Origin: an uncultured Flavobacteriales bacterium
Lineage (GTDB): Bacteria > Bacteroidota > Bacteroidia > Flavobacteriales > Weeksellaceae
Length of the DNA: 39,292 nucleotides
Assembly (NCBI GenBank): GCA_937876095.1
Contig: CALFIE010000049.1
Span: forward strand, 1 to 39,292
Direction: 5' to 3'
Below, one piece after another: positions 14,691 to 22,396 of this stretch. Under the pieces are notes generated by a model that worked only from the letters and a program-made list of their open reading frames with translations, made no database searches and was not told the DNA's origin. The stretch's first letter is position 1; every line of letters begins with the position of its first letter. The position numbers and the translations under genes were made by a program.

Positions 14691-15620
14691 ATGCAAACCG
14701 CCATAAATCCTAAAAAAATATTATTTTTTGCACTTGCTTTCGTTTCATTCTTCCCAATGATTTCTCCGCCTGTTGCATTGTTTTTAGGAATTATGTATGT
14801 GAATATTTTCGGAATGCCTATCAAAGGAACTGCAGAAGTCACCAAAAAATTATTGCAATATTCTATCATTGGACTCGGTTTTGGGATTAATTTGAAGTTG
14901 GCAAAAGAAGCAGGAAGTCAAGGATTTTTATTTTCGGTTACATCCATTATTTTGGTGCTGATTTTGGGTACACTTTTAGGCAAATTACTCAGAGTCGACC
15001 GAATTATCACCCAACTTATTTCCGTAGGAACCGCGATTTGTGGAGGCAGTGCAATTGCAGCAATTTCACCCATTGTAAAAGCCAATAATCATCAGAATTC
15101 TGTTGCTTTAGGAATTGTTTTTGTTTTAAATACAGTTGCTTTGTTTATTTTCCCTGAAATTGGGCATTATTTTCAACTTTCTGATCAACAATTTGGGATT
15201 TGGGCAGCCATTGCTATTCACGACACCAGTTCTGTAGTTGGTGCAGCAAGCAAATACAGTGACCACGCTTTGCAAATTGCAACTACCGTGAAATTGGTTC
15301 GTGCTTTGTGGATTATTCCGATTGCTGTGGTGTTTTCCATTTTCACCAAAACAGAGGGTAAAATAAAAATCCCCTATTTCATTGGCGGATTTGTGGTTGC
15401 CATTTTACTCAATTCGTACCTCCCGTTTTTACAACCAATTTCCCCGAAAATCTCCGAAATATCAAAAGATTTACTGAAAGTCGCCTTGTTTTTCATCGGG
15501 ACTGGTTTATCTTTCAAAATTCTCAAAAATATTGGTCTGAAACCTCTTATTTTAGGTATTTTACTTTGGTTTATTATTTCTGTTACTTCGCTTTTTGCGG
15601 TGATAGAATTGGTGAAATAA
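14691..15620 (+). CDS. YeiH/UPF0324 family membrane protein (putative sulfate exporter)
   Basis: A 309-residue membrane protein with about ten hydrophobic segments, belonging to the YeiH/UPF0324 (Cons_hypoth698) family. Diagnostic stretches are LLQYSIIGLGFGINLKLAKE, GTAICGGSAIAAISPIVKA (about 117-135), AIAIHDTSSVVGAASKY and LKVALFFIGTGLSFKIL. The family is annotated as putative sulfate exporter, but its substrate is not proven. No regulator lies beside it. Downstream is a GC-rich intergenic repeat. Confidence 0.9.
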   Translation: MQTAINPKKILFFALAFVSFFPMISPPVALFLGIMYVNIFGMPIKGTAEVTKKLLQYSIIGLGFGINLKLAKEAGSQGFLFSVTSIILVLILGTLLGKLLRVDRIITQLISVGTAICGGSAIAAISPIVKANNHQNSVALGIVFVLNTVALFIFPEIGHYFQLSDQQFGIWAAIAIHDTSSVVGAASKYSDHALQIATTVKLVRALWIIPIAVVFSIFTKTEGKIKIPYFIGGFVVAILLNSYLPFLQPISPKISEISKDLLKVALFFIGTGLSFKILKNIGLKPLILGILLWFIISVTSLFAVIELVK

Positions 15621-15627
15621 TTTTTTG

Positions 15628-15713
15628 TTGGGGCGCCAATTTCCTCGTTCCGCTCCCACTTTTTTACTTCACTGCATTTCGCAAAAAGAGTTCCGCTCAA
15701 CTCGGGGCGCGAT
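15628..15713. repeat. GC-rich intergenic dispersed repeat
   Basis: A stretch bounded by GGGGCGCCAATT on the left and CTCGGGGCGCGATT on the right, with two TTCCGCTC copies inside, in otherwise A/T-rich DNA. It resembles the GC-rich intergenic repeats common in flavobacterial chromosomes; no coding sequence is seen. Confidence 0.6.
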
Positions 15714-15819
15714 TGTTACCAAATCAGAACATTTCACGATAGTTAGAACTTGTACGTTTTAAAATTTTCCAAAATTTCTCAAAAATTTTGAAATTACACT
15801 TTCATAAAGCCAAAAGTTG

Positions 15820-15827
15820 TACTTTTG
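15820..15827 (+). promoter_or_regulatory. Promoter -7 element for the alpha/beta hydrolase (TACTTTTG)
   Basis: TACTTTTG matches TAnnTTTG 42 bases before the ATG at 15869. It lies downstream of a possible TTG start at 15788 and so argues for the ATG. Confidence 0.45.
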
Positions 15828-15868
15828 ATTTACCAAAAAACCATTACTCCAAAACTAAACAAAACACG

Positions 15869-16624
15869 ATGCTTCATTACGAAATTTCAGGACACGGAAC
15901 AGAAAATCTGGTGCTTTTGCACGGTTTTATGGAGAATCTTACGATTTGGGAAGATTTGCAAACACGACTTTCAGATAAATTCACCCTCATCAAAATAGAT
16001 TTACCAGGACACGGCGAAAACAAAAATTACCAAGATGTGCAGACTCCCGATTTTATGGCAGAAAAAGTAAAAGAAGTGGTAGATTTTCTACGACATTCAA
16101 ACATTCATTTGCTTGGTCATTCTTTGGGAGGTTATGTTTCGCTTGCTTTTGCGGAGAAATTTCCTGAAAAATTGAAAACATTGACCCTGTTTTTCTCGAC
16201 TACTTTAGCAGATACCGATGAGAAAAAGGAAATCCGACGAAGAAGCATCAAAATAATTGATGAAAATTTTGAAACCTTCGTAAATCTAAGTATTCCGAAT
16301 TTGTTTAATGAAAACGAAATCGATGTTTTGGAAAATAAAATAAATTTGGCAAAAAAAATTGCACTTTCCACCAATATTGATGGTGTGAAATCGGCTCAAC
16401 TTGGGATGATTGAACGACCAAACCGAACTACAGTTTTAGAAAATTTTGCAGGAAAAATTCTTATTATTTCCGGAAATCACGACAATGCTGTAAACACCGA
16501 AAATTTACTAAAGGTAATTCCTAACCAAACCAACATCAAAACTTATGTTTTGGATTGTGGACATTGCGGACATTGGGAAAAACCAACGATTTGCGCAGAA
16601 ATCATCAATACGGAATTGTTGTGA
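15869..16624 (+). CDS. Alpha/beta hydrolase
   Basis: A 251-residue alpha/beta-fold hydrolase. LVLLHGFMENLTIWEDL gives the oxyanion HG motif, LIKIDLPGHGEN follows, the nucleophile elbow is LLGHSLGGYVSLAF with Ser85, and the acid/His end is ILIISGNHDNAVN plus VLDCGHCGHWEKP, where either of two His could be catalytic. It is soluble with no signal peptide. It resembles MenH-like and esterase-type members; the substrate cannot be named. I chose ATG 15869 over the upstream TTG because the extra 27 residues lack family similarity and a promoter lies between. Nothing else links it to its neighbours. Confidence 0.87.
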   Translation: MLHYEISGHGTENLVLLHGFMENLTIWEDLQTRLSDKFTLIKIDLPGHGENKNYQDVQTPDFMAEKVKEVVDFLRHSNIHLLGHSLGGYVSLAFAEKFPEKLKTLTLFFSTTLADTDEKKEIRRRSIKIIDENFETFVNLSIPNLFNENEIDVLENKINLAKKIALSTNIDGVKSAQLGMIERPNRTTVLENFAGKILIISGNHDNAVNTENLLKVIPNQTNIKTYVLDCGHCGHWEKPTICAEIINTELL

Positions 16625-16759
16625 ATTTCTGATTCGACTTTTTGAAAAGTGTAATGTATTTGTTTCCTATAGATTTTTATATGTGCTTTTTTTACTACAA
16701 AGAACACAAGGTTTTGCACAAAGTTCACTACTATTTCTGTGAAAATTTGTGGGGAATTT

Positions 16760-17764
16760 TTAAAAATCCTCTGCTTCAATTTTTTCTTTGAAATCTTCGA
16801 TGGTATCTTCGATGGTTTTGTAGTATTTTCCACCTGCTGCATTGATGTGACCACCTCCGTTGAAATATTTTCTAGAAAATTGATTGACATCTACATCTTG
16901 TTTGCTTCGGAAGGAAATTTTAATAAAATCTTCGTATAAATCTTCCATAAAAAACGCGGAAACCTGTGTTCCTGCAATGCTTAAACCGTAATTTACAAAA
17001 CCTTCTGTATCACCTTTTTCGAAACCATATTCTTTCAATTCATCACGTTTTAGCCAAAGTATAGATGCTTTTCCGTCTTTCACAACCTCAATTCTACCTA
17101 AAACCAACGCCAATAATTTGAGTCGAGAAATGGTATTGGTATCCCAAGTTAATGACGAAATTTTTGCAGGATCAGCTCCTTTCTCAATGAGATTAGCAAC
17201 AATTCTGTGTGTATCTGCACTCGTAGAACGAAAACGGAAACCACCTGTATCAGTCATAATTCCGGTATAGAGACATTCTGCGATATCTTGATTTACCGAA
17301 TCTTCCGATTTTAGTGCTTCAATAAAATGATACACCATTTGACAAGTTGCAGGAACGGTAACATCCGAATACACAAAATCAAAATCATCAGGTTGTTGAT
17401 GGTGGTCTATCAGAATTTTTTTTGCCCAAGATTTGGTGAGCCAATCTCCTAACAAACCGATTCTAGAAGCAGAATTGAAGTCTAAACAAAAAATTACATC
17501 GGCTTTGTAAATGGTTTCTCCCGCCAATTTCCGTTTGTAATCTGCGATGACAACTTTTTTTGCTTCGGGCATCCATTTTAAAAATTTCGGGAAATCGTTG
17601 GGAACTAAAATAGTGGATTCTACACCCAAAGTTTTCAGAAAATGCATCAAACCAAGACTGCTACCAATTGCATCACCATCTGGATTGTAATGCGTGATTA
17701 TTACGATGTTTTTTTCGGGGGTCAGTAAATTTTTGATTTGTGATAACTCTTGTGTACTGAACAT
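16760..17764 (-). CDS. nrnA: DHH/DHHA1 phosphoesterase, NrnA-like (oligoribonuclease / pAp phosphatase)
   Basis: A 334-residue DHH phosphoesterase starting MFSTQELSQIKNLL. The DHH domain shows THYNPDGDAIGSSLGLMHFL, VIFCLDFNSASRIG and the metal site ILIDHHQQPDDFDF, then YTGIMTDTGGFRF. The C-terminal DHHA1 domain ends in SFRSKQDVDVNQFSRKYFNG and GGHINAAGGKY. NrnA-type enzymes degrade short RNA oligomers and 3'-phosphoadenosine 5'-phosphate in the cytoplasm; activity on cyclic di-AMP products is another possibility for this superfamily. The start is ATG 17764 because TACCTTTG (17792-17799) overlaps the alternative upstream TTG. Confidence 0.88.
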   Translation of the reverse strand: MFSTQELSQIKNLLTPEKNIVIITHYNPDGDAIGSSLGLMHFLKTLGVESTILVPNDFPKFLKWMPEAKKVVIADYKRKLAGETIYKADVIFCLDFNSASRIGLLGDWLTKSWAKKILIDHHQQPDDFDFVYSDVTVPATCQMVYHFIEALKSEDSVNQDIAECLYTGIMTDTGGFRFRSTSADTHRIVANLIEKGADPAKISSLTWDTNTISRLKLLALVLGRIEVVKDGKASILWLKRDELKEYGFEKGDTEGFVNYGLSIAGTQVSAFFMEDLYEDFIKISFRSKQDVDVNQFSRKYFNGGGHINAAGGKYYKTIEDTIEDFKEKIEAEDF

Positions 17765-17791
17765 TTTCTGGATCGTTTTTTTTGTGAATTG

Positions 17792-17799
17792 CAAAGGTA
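17792..17799 (-). promoter_or_regulatory. Promoter -7 element for the DHH phosphoesterase (TACCTTTG)
   Basis: TACCTTTG on the minus strand, 28 bases from the ATG at 17764; it covers the alternative TTG start and so excludes it. Confidence 0.5.
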
Positions 17800-17882
17800 G
17801 TTTTTAGAATTTAATTTTGGGGAAATTGTGGATAATTGAACAGAGGAATTATAAAGATTTTTGATTTAATAAATTTGTTCGT

Positions 17883-17904
17883 TCTTTTGCCTTGATGCAA
17901 AAGA
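17883..17904. repeat. Short palindromic repeat in the nrnA-rpmH gap
   Basis: TCTTTTGC (17883-17890), a 6-base loop, then GCAAAAGA (17897-17904). This is the first element in a 670-base gene-free stretch. Confidence 0.6.
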
Positions 17905-17940
17905 GCCAAAAATTACCTTATCTATTTTTTATATTTTTAA

Positions 17941-18124
17941 AGGAATCGGCGAATGTTATTTCAAGACTGGAAACTCGGCTAAAAATTAATATTTAATCCT
18001 AAGATTTCCAAAACTCTCTCGATTTCACTTTGACTTCTTCGGTTCAACTAAATTGCGAGCTCAAACAGTGGAAATTTATTAACGGATTAAATCTTAATTT
18101 TCTTAACGCCTCCGTTTCCTAGGT
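17941..18124. repeat. Long imperfect inverted repeat in the nrnA-rpmH gap
   Basis: The left arm contains AAAATTAATATTTAATCC (17982-17999) and the right arm GGATTAAATCTTAATTTT (18084-18101), complementary at 17 of 18 bases. The outer ends AGGAATCGGCG and CGCCTCCGTTTCCT also pair roughly, as do the inner TTTCCA/TGGAAA and CTC/GAG. It forms one large hairpin, with no coding potential seen. It looks like a dispersed or MITE-like repeat. Confidence 0.55.
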
Positions 18125-18180
18125 ATTTCTATGAGGAAATCATTGAAAAACTAAAATTTTGAAAAAAAAATAAACTTTCT

Positions 18181-18330
18181 CTATGCTCGCGTGAGCGATG
18201 GTAGCGAAAAGCCCGCAGTTGCGCAGAAATTACTGCTGTACGAGGACTTGTAGCGAACGTAGCGACCCACGAATTGCGATTTTTGCAGGGATTTGCTTGT
18301 GGGAAAGCGCAATTTGTGGGACACGCCAAA
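18181..18330. repeat. GC-rich repeat block upstream of rpmH
   Basis: Contains GCTCGCGTGAGC (short palindrome), several GTAGCGA copies (about 18201-18265) and AAGCCCGCAGTTGCGCAG. The GC content is far above its surroundings. A possible 66-residue minus-strand frame here is dismissed as repeat DNA. Confidence 0.5.
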
Positions 18331-18364
18331 ATTCTAAAAAAATATTTTAATTTTCTGGATAATA

Positions 18365-18395
18365 TTTGCAGAAAATAAAAATTTAGTTATCTTTG
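18365..18395 (+). promoter_or_regulatory. Promoter of rpmH
   Basis: TTTG at 18365-18368, a 19-base spacer, and TATCTTTG at 18388-18395. This is a textbook Bacteroidota promoter about 43 bases before the rpmH ATG. Confidence 0.65.
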
Positions 18396-18438
18396 CAGTC
18401 TTAAAAATAGTACATAGTTTACACTAAAAGATATAGCA

Positions 18439-18597
18439 ATGAGCAAGAGAACTTTTCAACCATCAGAAAGAAAGAGAAGAAACAAACACGGTTTCCGTGA
18501 AAGAATGAGCACTCCAAACGGAAGAAGAGTTTTGGCGGCTAGAAGAGCAAAAGGCAGAAAGAGTTTAACTGTAAGTGCATCTCGCGCTAAGAGATAA
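18439..18597 (+). CDS. rpmH: 50S ribosomal protein L34
   Basis: A 52-residue, very basic protein: MSKRTFQPSERKRRNKHGF followed by RERMSTPNGRRVLAARRAKG, the invariant L34 sequence. It is a component of the large ribosomal subunit. A promoter is upstream and a terminator downstream, so it is a single-gene unit. In many bacteria rpmH lies with rnpA and dnaA near the origin; here it lies between a repeat block and ftsE, as I believe is usual in flavobacteria. Confidence 0.97.
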   Translation: MSKRTFQPSERKRRNKHGFRERMSTPNGRRVLAARRAKGRKSLTVSASRAKR

Positions 18598-18620
18598 TTT
18601 CTGATTATCATAAACAGACT

Positions 18621-18653
18621 ATGCTTGAAAAAGAAATTTTTCAGGCATTTTTT
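18621..18653 (+). terminator. Terminator after rpmH
   Basis: ATGCTTGAAAAA (18621-18632), loop GAAA, TTTTTCAGGCAT (18637-18648), then a T run; 12-base stem with one G-U pair. Confidence 0.75.
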
Positions 18654-18698
18654 GTTGTTAAAATATGCTAAATTTTAGATACTGAAAAAAGTTTTCGT

Positions 18699-18706
18699 TA
18701 ATTTTG
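18699..18706 (+). promoter_or_regulatory. Promoter -7 element for ftsE (TAATTTTG)
   Basis: TAATTTTG, 30 bases before the ftsE ATG. Confidence 0.4.
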
Positions 18707-18735
18707 AAAATTATTATAGATTTCAAAAAAATAAA

Positions 18736-19446
18736 ATGCCACATACTCACGAAACTGGTGATAGCATCATCACCTTAAGCAACGCAAAAATTGTTCAGAA
18801 AAATTTCACAGTGCTCAACAACGTTGACCTAAATATAAAAAAAGGGAGATTTTGTTATCTGATCGGGAAAACTGGTTCGGGAAAGAGTTCTCTACTGAAA
18901 GTTCTCTACGGACACCTCCCTCTGAAAGAAGGACAAGGCAGAGTTGCTGGTTTTGAACTCGAGAAACTAAAAACTTCTGACGTCCCAAATCTCCGAAGAA
19001 AATTGGGAATTGTTTTCCAAGATTTTCAACTATTGAGTGATAGAACGGTAGAAAAAAATCTAAAATTTGTGTTAGAAGCAACAGGCTGGAAAGATGATAA
19101 AAAGATAGATGATCGTATAAATGAAGTGTTGAGTAGCGTAGGTATGAAAACCAAAAAACATAAAATGCCACACGAACTTTCGGGAGGCGAACAACAGCGG
19201 ATTGCAATTGCAAGAGCGCTGCTAAACCATCCAGAACTTATATTAGCAGATGAGCCAACTGGTAATCTGGATCCTGAAACTTCTAACGAAATTATGACTT
19301 TGCTGAAACAGGTTGCGATAGAAAACCACGCAGCTGTTGTAATGGCAACTCACGATTATCATATGATTCAGAATTTCCCAGGTGAAGCAATCCGTTGCGA
19401 AGATGGTAAAGTTTCGGTATTAGATACCGCAGAATTGTTTGAGTAA
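18736..19446 (+). CDS. ftsE: Cell division ATP-binding protein FtsE
   Basis: A 236-residue ABC-type ATPase closest in layout to FtsE, which with the membrane protein FtsX regulates peptidoglycan hydrolases at the septum. Walker A is GKTGSGKSS (44-52), Q-loop IVFQDFQLLSDRTVEKNL, signature LSGGEQQR (147-154), Walker B LILADEPTGNLDPETS, and the H-loop lies in MATHDYHMI. The RTVEKNLKFVLEATGW and DEPTGNLDPETS motifs fit FtsE better than LolD, but the two subfamilies are close and ftsX is not adjacent. It ends 13 bases from the convergent trmN6-like gene. Confidence 0.85.
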   Translation: MPHTHETGDSIITLSNAKIVQKNFTVLNNVDLNIKKGRFCYLIGKTGSGKSSLLKVLYGHLPLKEGQGRVAGFELEKLKTSDVPNLRRKLGIVFQDFQLLSDRTVEKNLKFVLEATGWKDDKKIDDRINEVLSSVGMKTKKHKMPHELSGGEQQRIAIARALLNHPELILADEPTGNLDPETSNEIMTLLKQVAIENHAAVVMATHDYHMIQNFPGEAIRCEDGKVSVLDTAELFE

Positions 19447-19459
19447 TTAAACAAAAAAA

Positions 19460-20158
19460 TCATTTCTTAGAAAACAGGTGAAAATCTTTAGTCACCTCTA
19501 AATATTGGTCCGAGTATATTCTCGGACTTTTTTCTATAGTGAAATCTACTTCTATTAATAATTTAGAGATAGGGGAAAATTCTAGTATATTTCTTTTCAG
19601 AATGCCGCCTTCAATACCAAAAATATTGATTTTTTTATTAAAAAATAAATCGTTTTCAGCGGCAAGTTCTATAAAATTGGTCGAAAATTCAGATGGAATA
19701 ATCACAGACAAAATGCCTTCTTCTTTCAAATGAATTTTTGCATTCCGAAGCAATTGCCCAAAATTAAGCGACACTTGTTGACGTGCTTGAACATTTTTTT
19801 CTGAGGAATTCTCCTTAAAAAAAGGCGGATTACAGACCAACAAATCAAAATTAGCGGAACTTTCAAAATTATTGAAATCTGCCAATTGGACTTGTAAACG
19901 ATGGGCAAAAACAGCATTTCTACAATTTTGCTGCGCCAATTTCACGGCGTTTGCATCAATATCAATTGCAACTACGTTTGCATCTTGATTTCGTTGTGCT
20001 AACATGAGAGCAATAAGTCCAGTTCCGGTGCCAATTTCTAAAATTTGGTTGCGGTTTTCTACACTACAAAGTGCACCCAATAAAACACCATCTGTACCAA
20101 CTCGAAAAACGTCTGCAGATTGCAAAATCTGAAATTGTTGAAACTGGAATGATTGCAT
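19460..20158 (-). CDS. tRNA1(Val) (adenine37-N6)-methyltransferase-like
   Basis: A 232-residue class I methyltransferase of the TrmN6 (YfiC) type, which makes m6A37 in tRNA-Val. It starts FQFQQFQILQSADVFRVGTD, the family entry motif; SAM motif I is ILEIGTGTGLIALMLAQR (39-56), motif II AIDIDANAVKLAQQN, and the N6-adenine motif is NPPF (110-113) in DLLVCNPPFFKENSSE. A C-terminal IIPSEFSTNFIELA follows. Other RNA methyltransferases of the NPPF class remain possible. It is a separate minus-strand gene, convergent with ftsE. Confidence 0.87.
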   Translation of the reverse strand: MQSFQFQQFQILQSADVFRVGTDGVLLGALCSVENRNQILEIGTGTGLIALMLAQRNQDANVVAIDIDANAVKLAQQNCRNAVFAHRLQVQLADFNNFESSANFDLLVCNPPFFKENSSEKNVQARQQVSLNFGQLLRNAKIHLKEEGILSVIIPSEFSTNFIELAAENDLFFNKKINIFGIEGGILKRNILEFSPISKLLIEVDFTIEKSPRIYSDQYLEVTKDFHLFSKK

Positions 20159-20197
20159 TTTTTGGATGAATTTACAACTTATGACTCAAAAATTAAA

Positions 20198-20255
20198 AAA
20201 TTAGTGATTTGAAAAACTCTACAAATTAGTGATTTGAAAAACTCTACAAATTAGT
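20198..20255. repeat. 25-base tandem duplication over the 3' end of the sensor kinase gene
   Basis: The unit AAATTAGTGATTTGAAAAAC plus TCTAC occurs at 20198-20222 and 20223-20247, with a third partial copy (AAATTAGT) at 20248-20255. The stop codon (20244-20246) lies in the second copy, so the gene end is duplicated just outside the gene. Confidence 0.9.
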
Positions 20256-21698
20256 CGGAAGTGTAATGGTGAATTTGGTGCCTTTTCCGAGGGTAGATTT
20301 CACCGAAATTCCGCCTTGGTAATCTTCAATCATTTTTCTGACCATTGTAAGACCAAGTCCCATTCCAGAATTTTTGGAAGTGAAATTAGGTTCAAAAATT
20401 TTCTCTAATTTATCTGGTGAAATTCCGGTTCCATTGTCTTCTACTACGATGGTTACACGTTTTTGTGTTTGCTCTACATCTACATTGATGATGGAGTCTC
20501 GCTCTTCAGACTTGGCTTGTTGTGCATTGGTCACCAAATTGGTAATGATTCTCGACAAATAAATCCGGTCGATATTCATCATAATATCAGTTTTACTGAA
20601 ATGTGAAAAAATAGTATTATCATTGAAAACACCTAAAATATTTTTGATTTCGTGGTTGAGATTGATGGTTTCATTGTTTTTCTCAGGAAGTTTCGCAAAT
20701 TGGGAAAAAGCCGATGCAACGGTTGCAATTAGATCTATGTAATCCACCATAGATTCACTCATTTGTTTCACTTTTTGGTCTACTTTTGGATCATTAGCAT
20801 CAAATTTTCTTTCAAAATCCTGAATGGTGAGTTTCATAGGAGTGAGTGGATTTTTCACTTCGTGAGCAACTTGTTTTGCCATTTCTCGCCATGCTTCTTC
20901 TTTTTCTTTGAAAGTGAGTCGTTCTTTCTGATCTTGAATTTTTAAAATCATCTTGTTGTAGGCGTTTACAAGCGCATTCAACTCATCATTTTGATAATAT
21001 TTTATAGGGCGAAATTCTTTTTCGAAAAGGGTAATTCTCGTAATTTTTTCAGAAAATTTGGTAATTGCATTCGTCAAATTATTAGAAATAATCCAACTGA
21101 GCCAAATTCCAAAAAGAATGATGAAAAAATTGGCAATTGCAATGTATTTCAAATAATTGCTAAAAACACCTAGATAACCAGAATCATTGTGATAGTATTG
21201 GAAATAGACAATCGCAATTGGATCTAATGTATTATTTTTAAGAATAAAATAAGAGGAAGTTACGATTCCTCCAACTTTTTTGTCATAAGATAGAACATCG
21301 TACCTACTTTCATTTTGCTTAATATGAGGAAGGATTTCTTTCGGAATTTTTTTATCAGAAAGCATTAATTTATCATTATTAGATAAAATAGCATTTCCTT
21401 GTAAGTCGTAGATGACGATATCGTGTTTGTTGATGTCAGCAATTTCGTAAATTTTGTTACCTAAAACCTGTGGTAAATCTTTGGTCTGTACTTGTGTTTG
21501 ACTTACCGCATAATCCAAACTCGACATCAGTGCAAGCACTTTGTTTTGAATTTCGGTGTTGTTTTGTTCGATCGAGTTGTTTCTAAAAACAATGTACGAA
21601 AGTAGCGCAGAACAGAATACACTTAGCAAGCAAACCAGTAAAATTCCAAAAAAAACGCGATTTCTAAGACTGAAACCTTTGTAATTATTTAGCGGCAT
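20244..21698 (-). CDS. Sensor histidine kinase (NtrY-like)
   Basis: A 484-residue two-component sensor. Two membrane helices (about 14-37 and 185-206) flank a ~145-residue extracytoplasmic sensor region, followed by a HAMP-like linker (about 206-258) with FRPIKYYQNDELNALVNAYN. The HisKA motif is QVAHEVKNPLTPMKLTIQDF with phospho-acceptor His279; the ATPase domain shows NLVTNAQQA (N box), VEDNGTGISPDKLEKIFEPN, SGMGLGLTMVRKMIEDY and GKGTKFTITLP. All catalytic parts are present. The NPLTPMKLTIQ form is typical of NtrY/GlnL-related kinases. No response regulator lies beside it. It overlaps the end of ribE by 14 bases, so it is cotranscribed. The signal sensed is unknown. Confidence 0.9.
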   Translation of the reverse strand: MPLNNYKGFSLRNRVFFGILLVCLLSVFCSALLSYIVFRNNSIEQNNTEIQNKVLALMSSLDYAVSQTQVQTKDLPQVLGNKIYEIADINKHDIVIYDLQGNAILSNNDKLMLSDKKIPKEILPHIKQNESRYDVLSYDKKVGGIVTSSYFILKNNTLDPIAIVYFQYYHNDSGYLGVFSNYLKYIAIANFFIILFGIWLSWIISNNLTNAITKFSEKITRITLFEKEFRPIKYYQNDELNALVNAYNKMILKIQDQKERLTFKEKEEAWREMAKQVAHEVKNPLTPMKLTIQDFERKFDANDPKVDQKVKQMSESMVDYIDLIATVASAFSQFAKLPEKNNETINLNHEIKNILGVFNDNTIFSHFSKTDIMMNIDRIYLSRIITNLVTNAQQAKSEERDSIINVDVEQTQKRVTIVVEDNGTGISPDKLEKIFEPNFTSKNSGMGLGLTMVRKMIEDYQGGISVKSTLGKGTKFTITLPTNL

Positions 21699-22284
21699 AT
21701 TGCTTTTTCATTAATTTGGCGATGTATTTTCCTATAATATCAAATTCTAGATTTACACGATCACCAATTTTCAGCATTCTCATATTGGTATGTTCCCAAG
21801 TATACGGAATAATTGCTACAGAAAATTGCCCCAATTTGCTTTCTGCAACCGTCAAACTAATTCCATTTACCGTAATAGAACCTTGTGGAACAGTGGTGAA
21901 TTCATTATTTTCATCAAAATTAAAAGTGATGAAATAACTCCCATCTCTGTTTTCTATACCCGAAACTTCACCAGTTTTATCAACATGACCTTGCACAAGA
22001 TGACCATCTAATCTATCTTTTAACTTCAAACATCGTTCCAAATTGATCACGCTCCCAATTTGCCAATTTCCAAGATTGGTTTTTTCTAGGGTTTCGTCTA
22101 TCGCAGTTACTTTGTAATCATTCCCCATAATTTCTACTACAGTAAGACAACAACCATTGTGTGCAACGCTTTGATCTATTTGTAATTCTGAAGTAAACGG
22201 ACAAGTCAAAATAAAATCTATATTTTGACCATTTTTTTCTATTTTTTGTACTATTCCTGTTGCTTCTACAATACCTGTAAACAT
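21685..22284 (-). CDS. ribE: Riboflavin synthase
   Basis: A 199-residue riboflavin synthase, which dismutates 6,7-dimethyl-8-ribityllumazine to riboflavin. It has the two repeated lumazine-binding halves: MFTGIVEATGIV with VAHNGCCLTVVE and ETLEKTNLG, then LDGHLVQGHVDKTGEV with GSITVNGISLTVA and IPYTWEHTNM. The length is typical. It is the first gene of a two-gene unit with the sensor kinase, which overlaps its last codons. I see no conserved FMN riboswitch in the 110 bases upstream, so it is probably not regulated that way. Confidence 0.95.
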   Translation of the reverse strand: MFTGIVEATGIVQKIEKNGQNIDFILTCPFTSELQIDQSVAHNGCCLTVVEIMGNDYKVTAIDETLEKTNLGNWQIGSVINLERCLKLKDRLDGHLVQGHVDKTGEVSGIENRDGSYFITFNFDENNEFTTVPQGSITVNGISLTVAESKLGQFSVAIIPYTWEHTNMRMLKIGDRVNLEFDIIGKYIAKLMKKQYAAK

Positions 22285-22331
22285 AAAAAATCAGTATTAA
22301 TGCCAAAATTTCAACATCTATAGAAAATAAA

Positions 22332-22363
22332 TTTCAAAGAGTGTTGGTAATTTGCTAAATTTG
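22332..22363 (+). promoter_or_regulatory. Probable promoter of pdxA
   Basis: TTTC at 22332-22335, a 20-base spacer, and TAAATTTG at 22356-22363, 33 bases before the ATG. Confidence 0.5.
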
Positions 22364-22396
22364 TAAAAAACTAATAATCTCCAAAGGTAATTAAAA

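Noticed and set aside
16625..16759. ncRNA or gene between the hydrolase and nrnA
   Set aside because: No conserved structure, promoter or frame beyond shadows was seen; only A/T-rich spacer.
18129..18329. 66-codon minus-strand frame upstream of rpmH
   Set aside because: Entirely within the GC-rich repeat block; its residues reflect the repeat, not a gene.
18736..19446. LolD-type lipoprotein exporter ATPase
   Set aside because: Possible by family closeness, but the motif details and length fit FtsE better; no lolC/E neighbour either way.
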